NCBI GenBank assembly: GCA_017307275.1 | Contig: JAFKFK010000018.1 | Location: 124,001-188,000 of the forward strand | Length of the DNA: 64,000 bases | DNA from: Alphaproteobacteria bacterium | Lineage (GTDB): Bacteria > Pseudomonadota > Alphaproteobacteria > Reyranellales > Reyranellaceae | Direction: 5' to 3' | Shown: one piece after another, positions 59,296 to 64,000 of the stretch | How the letters are laid out: each line of letters opens with the position of its first letter | How positions within the stretch are numbered: the stretch's first letter is position 1 | The notes under the pieces: model-generated | Database searches by the model: none | What the model saw: the letters and a program-made list of their open reading frames with translations, nothing else | What the model was told of the DNA's origin: nothing | Translations under genes and position numbers: made by a program

Positions 59296-60984
59296 ATGCC
59301 CGAGCAAAAGCGCTTGAAGTTCGGGGCGTTCGTCCTCGATCCGGCAGCCTGCAGCCTGACGCGCGCGGGCATGGCACTTCCGCTGCGGCCGAAGTCCTTC
59401 GATGTCCTGCTCTACCTTGCCCGCAACCCCGGCCGTGCCGTCTCCAAGGACGAGCTGATGGAGCGCATCTGGCCCGATGTGACGGTCACGGACAATTCCC
59501 TGGTGCAATGCACCAGCGACATCCGTGCCGTGCTCGGAGCCGACGCCCAGGCGATCCTCAAGACCATCCCCCGCCGCGGCTACCTGTTCACGGCAACCGT
59601 GACCGAAGCCGACGTCGAGAAGCACTCCCCAGGGTCGGTGGAATCGACAGCGCCGCCGACTTCGTCACGCCCGCGTCTCGTCCACATCAGTCTCGCTGCG
59701 GCAGCGGTCGTAGCAGTCGTCGCGGGCCTGTTCCTCTGGTCCCACAACTGGATCGCGCGGGAGCAGCCGTCTGTCGCCGCGACGGCCCCCGAACCGGCAG
59801 GGCAGGCGGCGCGCCTTTCGATTGCGGTGCTCCCGTTTGTCACCTTGGGCGACCGTCCGCAGGACGACTATTTCGCGCGTGGCCTTACCGAGGACGTCAT
59901 CTCCGCGCTGGGCCGCTTTCCCGATCTCAGCGTGAGGTCGGCCAATGCTGTCCTGCCCTATCAGGACAAGTCGAAGGACCCGATGGAGATCGGCCGCGAG
60001 CTCGGTGTGCGCTATCTCGCCGCCGGCACGATCCGCCAATCTGCGGGCCGCGTCCGCGTCTCCATCCAACTGGCCGACACGCGCAACGGATCCCTCCTCT
60101 GGGCCGATCACTACGATCGCGATCCGAGCGGCATCTTTATCATCCAGGACGACATCACCCGGCGCATCGCCGGGGCGCTGGCTGTCCGATTGACCCAGGC
60201 CGAGCAGGCCCGCGTCGCAGCGAAAGCTCCTGAAACTTTCGAAGCCTACGACTTCGTATTACGCGGACGTGGCCACCTGTCCCGACTGACGCGGTCCTCG
60301 ACATCCGAGGCCCGCCTGATGTTCGAACAGGCCGTCGCCCTCGATCCCAACTATGCCGCCGCCTACCTGGGCCTGGGCACTGTCGATCTGCGCGCGCTCC
60401 ATCACGGCTGGACATCGGACCCGACGGCGGCGCTGGAACGCGCCCTCGGCCATGCCTACAAGGCGATCACGCTCGATGAATTCAATCCGCAGGGCCATGC
60501 CCTGCTCGGCCGCATCTTCGTCCGCCTGCTCGAATACGATCGCGCCGCGGATGCGCTCCGGCGAGCGATGGCGCTCAATCCCAGCGATCCCGCCAACCAG
60601 GCGGGGCTGGGCGACGCGCTACTGTGGAGTGGCGACATAGAGGGTGCCATCGCGGCCCTGGAAGCCGCCGATCAGTCGGACCCGCAGATCTCGACGCAGG
60701 ATCTCTTCAACCTTGGCACGGCCTACTTCCTGTCCAGCGACTTTTCCTCGGCAGCGCGAGTCTTCGAGCGTGCGGCGGCCCGCAACGAAGGCAACCCCTT
60801 CGTCCAGGCAATGCTGGCCGCGATCTATCAGGAGGCGGCGCGTCCCGACGATGCCCGGCGCGCGATAGTCGAAATGCGCCGCCTCAATCCCCTGTTCGAC
60901 ATGGAAAGGTTCGGGTCTCTGCTGCGCAACCCGAAGCACCGCGGCAAGATCGAGCTTGCGCTGCAGAAGGCGGCGGCACCCTAG
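59296..60984 (+). CDS. Membrane-anchored OmpR-type winged-helix regulator with FlgO-like and TPR domains
   Basis: A 562-residue protein of the CadC-like type. Residues 1-102 are a winged helix (RPKSFDVLLYLARNPGRAVSKDEL, then IPRRGYLFTA), a membrane segment lies at about 130-148, an outside FlgO-like domain follows (SIAVLPFVTLGDRPQDDYFARGLTEDVI near 172-200), and TPR repeats fill about 320-550 (AYLGLGTVDL, EFNPQGHALLGRIF, LNPSDPANQAGLGDAL). It probably binds DNA at the membrane in response to an outside or peptide signal. It is divergent from the cupin/DUF302 operon, a natural target. No receiver domain is present. Confidence 0.88.
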   Translation: MPEQKRLKFGAFVLDPAACSLTRAGMALPLRPKSFDVLLYLARNPGRAVSKDELMERIWPDVTVTDNSLVQCTSDIRAVLGADAQAILKTIPRRGYLFTATVTEADVEKHSPGSVESTAPPTSSRPRLVHISLAAAAVVAVVAGLFLWSHNWIAREQPSVAATAPEPAGQAARLSIAVLPFVTLGDRPQDDYFARGLTEDVISALGRFPDLSVRSANAVLPYQDKSKDPMEIGRELGVRYLAAGTIRQSAGRVRVSIQLADTRNGSLLWADHYDRDPSGIFIIQDDITRRIAGALAVRLTQAEQARVAAKAPETFEAYDFVLRGRGHLSRLTRSSTSEARLMFEQAVALDPNYAAAYLGLGTVDLRALHHGWTSDPTAALERALGHAYKAITLDEFNPQGHALLGRIFVRLLEYDRAADALRRAMALNPSDPANQAGLGDALLWSGDIEGAIAALEAADQSDPQISTQDLFNLGTAYFLSSDFSSAARVFERAAARNEGNPFVQAMLAAIYQEAARPDDARRAIVEMRRLNPLFDMERFGSLLRNPKHRGKIELALQKAAAP

Positions 60985-61451
60985 CGCGTAGGAACTTTCG
61001 GAGCGCTTTCGCGAACAACCGGCCAGTTGGTGTCGGCCTTGCCGATGAAAGCGCTGGGATCGCGCTTGAACTCCTCGATCTTCTCCTTCTGCGCCACGAC
61101 ATAGAGCTTGCCACCGACGATCGCCCAGGCCTCCGGGTCAGGTTCTATCTTGATCCCCTTGGAGACGCCGGCGGCGCAGAAGCCCGCATACTGCGGCGCG
61201 TACTTCTCGGGATCGGCGGCGAACATCGCCCGATGCTCGGCGGTCTTGAAACGGTAGACCGCATCGTCGAAGGCGAATGAGAAGGTCTCCTCACCCTTCT
61301 CGGGACGGCCGAGCATGAAATAGGCGACCGGGTCGTAGCCGCGCAGCGCGAGCCTCCGGCCGCCAGTCGGCGTTTCCGCGCGAACGTCAGCAGCGCCCAG
61401 CGCGGTGCCTATGGACAGGGCAAGAAGCGATCGGCGGGCGACAAGAGACAT
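60981..61451 (-). CDS. Exported YHS-domain protein
   Basis: A 156-residue protein with an N-terminal RRSLLALSIGTALG signal (possibly Tat) and a YHS-like domain: LRGYDPVAYFMLGRPEKG, FAFDDAVYRFKTAEHRAMF and YAPQYAGFCAAGVSKG. YHS proteins are thought to bind metals. ATG 61451 follows GCGGAG; a longer frame begins at 61520. It begins 11 bases after the agmatinase stop, so it is probably the last gene of that operon. Its stop overlaps the regulator gene stop by four bases on the opposite strand. Confidence 0.85.
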   Translation of the reverse strand: MSLVARRSLLALSIGTALGAADVRAETPTGGRRLALRGYDPVAYFMLGRPEKGEETFSFAFDDAVYRFKTAEHRAMFAADPEKYAPQYAGFCAAGVSKGIKIEPDPEAWAIVGGKLYVVAQKEKIEEFKRDPSAFIGKADTNWPVVRESAPKVPTR

Positions 61452-61462
61452 CCTCCGCTCCC

Positions 61463-62437
61463 CTAGATCCGACCCTTCCGCCTGGCTACGGATTCGGCGA
61501 GCAGACAGAGGATCTCCCACATCATGGTGACACCGACCAAGGCGGTGTTGCCGCTCATGTCGAAGGGCGGCGAGACTTCGACGACGTCGCCGCCGACGAG
61601 ATCGAGCCCCCGCAGGCCGCGCAGCATGCGCTGCGCCTCGTGCGGCGTGTAACCGCCAATTTCCGGCGTGCCGGTGCCGGGCGCATAGGCTGGATCAAGG
61701 CCGTCGACGTCGAAGCTGACATAGGTCGGGCCAGTGCCCACGACCCGTCGCGCTTCGGCGATCACCTTTTCGACGCCGAGGTCGAAATATTCCTCGATGG
61801 TGATCACGCGCATGCCCTGGTCGACGGCCCATTGATTGTCGTCGCGCTTGTACATCGAGCCGCGAATGCCGATCTGCACCACCCGCTTGGGATCGAGCAG
61901 CCCCTCCTCCACGGCGCGGCGGAACGGCGTGCCGTGCGTGTACTTGTAGCCGCCAAAGTAGGTATCCCAGGTGTCGCTGTGGGCGTCGAAATGCACCATG
62001 CCAAGCGACGGCCCACCCTTCGCGATGCCGCGCATGATCGGCAGCGTGATCAGGTGATCGCCGCCTGCCGATAGCGGCACAACGCCGGCGGCATGGATTT
62101 TGGCGTAGTGCTTTTCGATCCGCTCCAGCGAATCGTCGACGCTGGCGGGATTGACCGGCGCATCGCCGAGATCGCCACATTTTGCCAGCTCATAGGGTGC
62201 CACGCCGGTCACATGATGAATGCGCCGCATCATCGTGGAGAGGTCGCGCATCTGGCGCGGCCCATGCCGGGCGCCGGGACGATTGGTCGTCCCGCCGTCC
62301 CAGGGTACGCCCACCATGCCGATCTCGACTTCGGCAGGATCGCGAAACAGCGGCAAGCGCATGAAGGTCGCGACGTCGCCGAAGCGCGGCACCACCGTGC
62401 CGGCGACCGGCTGGGGGAAGTTGCTGGTGTCGTTCAT
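61463..62437 (-). CDS. speB: Agmatinase (arginase/ureohydrolase family)
   Basis: A 324-residue ureohydrolase. The manganese-binding motifs are GGDHLITLPIMRG, HFDAHSDTWDTY and SFDVDGLDPAYAPGTGTPE. It should hydrolyse agmatine to putrescine and urea, although close relatives cleave guanidinobutyrate, guanidinopropionate or other guanidino compounds, so the substrate is not certain. The gene follows the GSAM-like aminotransferase by 20 bases. A small hairpin lies between the AGGAG Shine-Dalgarno and ATG. Confidence 0.88.
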   Translation of the reverse strand: MNDTSNFPQPVAGTVVPRFGDVATFMRLPLFRDPAEVEIGMVGVPWDGGTTNRPGARHGPRQMRDLSTMMRRIHHVTGVAPYELAKCGDLGDAPVNPASVDDSLERIEKHYAKIHAAGVVPLSAGGDHLITLPIMRGIAKGGPSLGMVHFDAHSDTWDTYFGGYKYTHGTPFRRAVEEGLLDPKRVVQIGIRGSMYKRDDNQWAVDQGMRVITIEEYFDLGVEKVIAEARRVVGTGPTYVSFDVDGLDPAYAPGTGTPEIGGYTPHEAQRMLRGLRGLDLVGGDVVEVSPPFDMSGNTALVGVTMMWEILCLLAESVARRKGRI

Positions 62438-62439
62438 GC

Positions 62440-62453
62440 CACCTATTTAGGTG
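62440..62453 (-). promoter_or_regulatory. Small hairpin between Shine-Dalgarno and ATG of the agmatinase gene
   Basis: CACCTA and TAGGTG form six-base arms around TT in the leader of the agmatinase gene, between AGGAG and ATG. Folding would shorten the otherwise long spacing. It may tune translation; no known riboswitch class fits. Confidence 0.35.
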
Positions 62454-62457
62454 CTCC

Positions 62458-63792
62458 TTACGGCTGCAAAAGAGCCTTGCGGGCCGAAACGAACTCTTCG
62501 ACCGCCGCCACGAAACGGTCACCTTCGGCATCGCCGATCATGACGTTCAGGGCGACGAAGCCGCGCCGTGCGATCCAGATGCCGGCGGTGCTCATGTCGA
62601 AGAAGAACAGCTCCTTGGCGTCCTGGTTGCCGGCCGCAATGTCGGCCGCCGACTTGATCGGCCGCGACGTGGCATGCGCCGTCATCATCGAACCGATGCC
62701 GGAGAACTGGAACGCCACCTTGTTCTTGGTGCAGATGGCGTTCAGCCGCTCGCGGATGCGCTCGCCGCGGTCGTTCAGCTCCTTGGCCGCCTCAGGCGTA
62801 TAGACCTCGCCGTAGCCCGCGACACCGGCCGCCATGGTCAGCGCGTTGTTGTTGAACGTCCCGGCGTGCGGCAGCGAGTCGGCCTTGGTCGGGTCGAACA
62901 GCTCCATGATCTCGCGCTTGCCGCCAAAGGCGCCGAACGACATGCCGCCGCCGATATACTTGCCGAGCGTCGTCATGTCGGGAATGACGCCGTAGAGGCC
63001 CTGCAAGCCACCCGGTGACAGCCGCGAAGTCATGACCTCGTCGAAGATCATGGTGATGCCGCGGGATGCCGTCTCCTCGCGCACCATCTTCAGGAAAGCG
63101 ACGTCGCCCGGCAGGCAGCCGTGGCTGCCCTGCATGGGCTCGAGCAGGACGGCGAACAGCTCCTCGCCATGCTTGGCGATCAGGGCCCGGGTGCCCTCGA
63201 TATCGTTATAGGGCGCCACGATGTACTCGTAGGGCACGTTCACCGGGCTGCCGCCGCTCACGAAGTAGAGCACGCCGCCGTGATAGCCGCCGTGGAACAC
63301 CATGACCTTGGTGGCCTTGGCCCGGCCCTTGCGCTGGGCAAAGACCTTGGCGCCCGCCAGCGCCATCACGTTGCCTTCGGTGCCGGAGTTGGTGAAGCGC
63401 ACCAGGTCGATCGACGGCATGCGGTCGGCGATCAGCTTGGCGAGCTTGCCTTCGTTGGCGTTGCGGCCGCCGTAGTTCCAGCCATGGTTCAGCGCGCGGT
63501 CGATGGCGGCGCGGATCACCGGATGGGAGTGGCCATAGATACCGGCGGTATATTCGCCCAACACGTCGATATATTCGTGGCCGTCGGCATCCCACAGGCG
63601 GCAGCCCTCGCCGCGCACGACGGTGAGCGGGAACGGCGAGTTGTGCAGCGTGGTGCGGGTGTTGCCGCCCGGCATCGCCTCGCAGGCCTCCTGGTGGCGG
63701 GCAAAGCTCTTGGGGTTGCGATCGATGTAGGCCTGCTTCGCTTCGGCGAGCGCGGACTGCAGATCTGAATTCACCAACGCTTGATCGGGCAC
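62458..63792 (-). CDS. Class III aminotransferase, glutamate-1-semialdehyde aminomutase-like
   Basis: A 444-residue PLP enzyme of the GSAM-like branch. It shows AMPGGNTRTTLHNSPFPL at the front, FTNSGTEGNVMAL, MIFDEVMTSRLSPGGLQG, Lys in LGKYIGGGMSFGAFGG, and HAGTFNNNALTMAAG. The organism makes aminolevulinate by HemA, so a role in heme synthesis is unlikely; such paralogues transaminate amines or amino acids. It starts at GTG 63792 with GAGGAG upstream, which lies in a stem-loop. It is followed by the agmatinase and YHS genes. Confidence 0.87.
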   Translation of the reverse strand: MPDQALVNSDLQSALAEAKQAYIDRNPKSFARHQEACEAMPGGNTRTTLHNSPFPLTVVRGEGCRLWDADGHEYIDVLGEYTAGIYGHSHPVIRAAIDRALNHGWNYGGRNANEGKLAKLIADRMPSIDLVRFTNSGTEGNVMALAGAKVFAQRKGRAKATKVMVFHGGYHGGVLYFVSGGSPVNVPYEYIVAPYNDIEGTRALIAKHGEELFAVLLEPMQGSHGCLPGDVAFLKMVREETASRGITMIFDEVMTSRLSPGGLQGLYGVIPDMTTLGKYIGGGMSFGAFGGKREIMELFDPTKADSLPHAGTFNNNALTMAAGVAGYGEVYTPEAAKELNDRGERIRERLNAICTKNKVAFQFSGIGSMMTAHATSRPIKSAADIAAGNQDAKELFFFDMSTAGIWIARRGFVALNVMIGDAEGDRFVAAVEEFVSARKALLQP

Positions 63793-63795
63793 GGC

Positions 63796-63822
63796 ACTCT
63801 CTCCTCACATGAGGAGGAGAGT
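63796..63822 (-). promoter_or_regulatory. Stem-loop holding the Shine-Dalgarno of the GSAM-like gene
   Basis: ACTCTCTCCTCA and TGAGGAGGAGAGT pair over 12 positions with one bulge and a short loop. On the minus strand the GAGGAG next to the GTG start lies in one arm, so the fold would hide the ribosome binding site. It also lies just after the upstream oxidoreductase stop and may mark its transcript end. Confidence 0.4.
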
Positions 63823-63823
63823 A

Positions 63824-64000
63824 TCACACTACGTTCAGCTCCCGGATAGGCCGGCCTGCGGATATGCGTTCATAACCGAAAGGACTGAGGTCCAGAGTCC
63901 GATAGCTGCCATGCACAATCAGCTCGGCAACGGCGCGGCCGACCGCAGGCGATTGCTGGATGCCGTGCCCCGAGAAGCCGGTGGCGAAGATCAGGCTCTC
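63824..64000 (-). CDS. FAD-dependent oxidoreductase, C-terminal end (cut by window edge)
   Basis: The last 58 residues of a reading frame entering from beyond the window end: [20 protein letters not shown], then [13 protein letters not shown] and a short tail. The [20 protein letters not shown] stretch is the C-terminal flavin-contact segment of D-amino acid dehydrogenase/glycine oxidase/sarcosine oxidase-type (DAO-family) enzymes. On the same strand as, and 31 bases upstream of, the GSAM-like aminotransferase, so probably part of the same amine or amino acid catabolic operon. Confidence 0.85.
   Translation of the reverse strand, partial: ESLIFATGFSGHGIQQSPAVGRAVAELIVHGSYRTLDLSPFGYERISAGRPIRELNVV

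Noticed and set aside
62458-63792. hemL (true glutamate-1-semialdehyde aminomutase)
   Set aside because: The genome makes aminolevulinate through HemA at 24463-25686, no glutamyl-tRNA reductase is nearby, and the neighbours point to amine catabolism.

Overview
The window is a GC-rich, gene-dense bacterial chromosome segment with no mobile elements, phage genes or CRISPR arrays that I can see. A class I-type 5-aminolevulinate synthase (hemA, the C4 route of heme synthesis) points to an alphaproteobacterium. The many solute-binding proteins (family 5 peptide type, Bug/TctC type, three branched-chain type) with MlrC, TauD-type dioxygenase, M20 and carboxymuconolactone decarboxylase-family enzymes suggest a soil or freshwater heterotroph. 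A relative of Reyranella or Bradyrhizobium would fit, but this is inference from gene content.

Layout. 1-4.2 kb: the tail of a DHA2 drug exporter, an acyl-CoA ligase, a DUF1345 protein, a TRIC-type channel and pyrE. 4.3-8.9 kb: peptide-type ABC transporter without ATPases, coupled to an AspA/AstE-type deacylase. 8.9-12.8 kb: LacI regulator with two operator-like palindromes, a divergent CMD-family gene, and a downstream Bug-VOC-SDR operon. 12.8-15 kb: an AA_synth protein, an XRE-cupin regulator and a four-CxxC DUF6671-like protein. 15-22.1 kb: a second peptide ABC operon (binding protein, two permeases, two ATPases) with an M20 amidohydrolase; its DppB-type permease gene is frameshifted. 22.3-25.7 kb: class III aminotransferase, two tandem paralogous small membrane proteins, hemA. 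25.7-31.5 kb: an MFS exporter, a small unknown protein, and an ECF sigma / FecR / TonB receptor system. A palindrome in front of the sigma gene recurs in front of hemA (17 of 19 bases identical), suggesting shared iron control of heme synthesis and iron uptake.

31.5-36.4 kb: GST, nicotinate phosphoribosyltransferase, class II DAHP synthase and glutathione reductase. 36.4-46 kb: a complete branched-chain-type ABC transporter (livGFHM order) followed by three tandem paralogous binding-protein genes separated by terminators, flanked by two secreted EF-hand proteins with four and seven loops. 46-50 kb: glmS and glmU, a phosphoglycolate phosphatase-like gene, and tRNA-Val(CAC). 50-58 kb: a degenerate peroxiredoxin / 2OG-oxygenase fusion and a probable catabolic cluster (M20 peptidase, CMD-family, MlrC/M81, two TauD-type dioxygenases, divergent Fe-ADH). 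58-64 kb: exported DUF302 and cupin proteins, a membrane-anchored OmpR-type regulator with TPRs, and a minus-strand run of FAD oxidoreductase (partial), GSAM-like aminotransferase, agmatinase and a YHS protein, which looks like amino acid/polyamine catabolism.

No intergenic stretch exceeds 300 bases. Start codons were chosen from visible Shine-Dalgarno sequences, overlaps with upstream stops and family N-termini; GTG and TTG starts are common.
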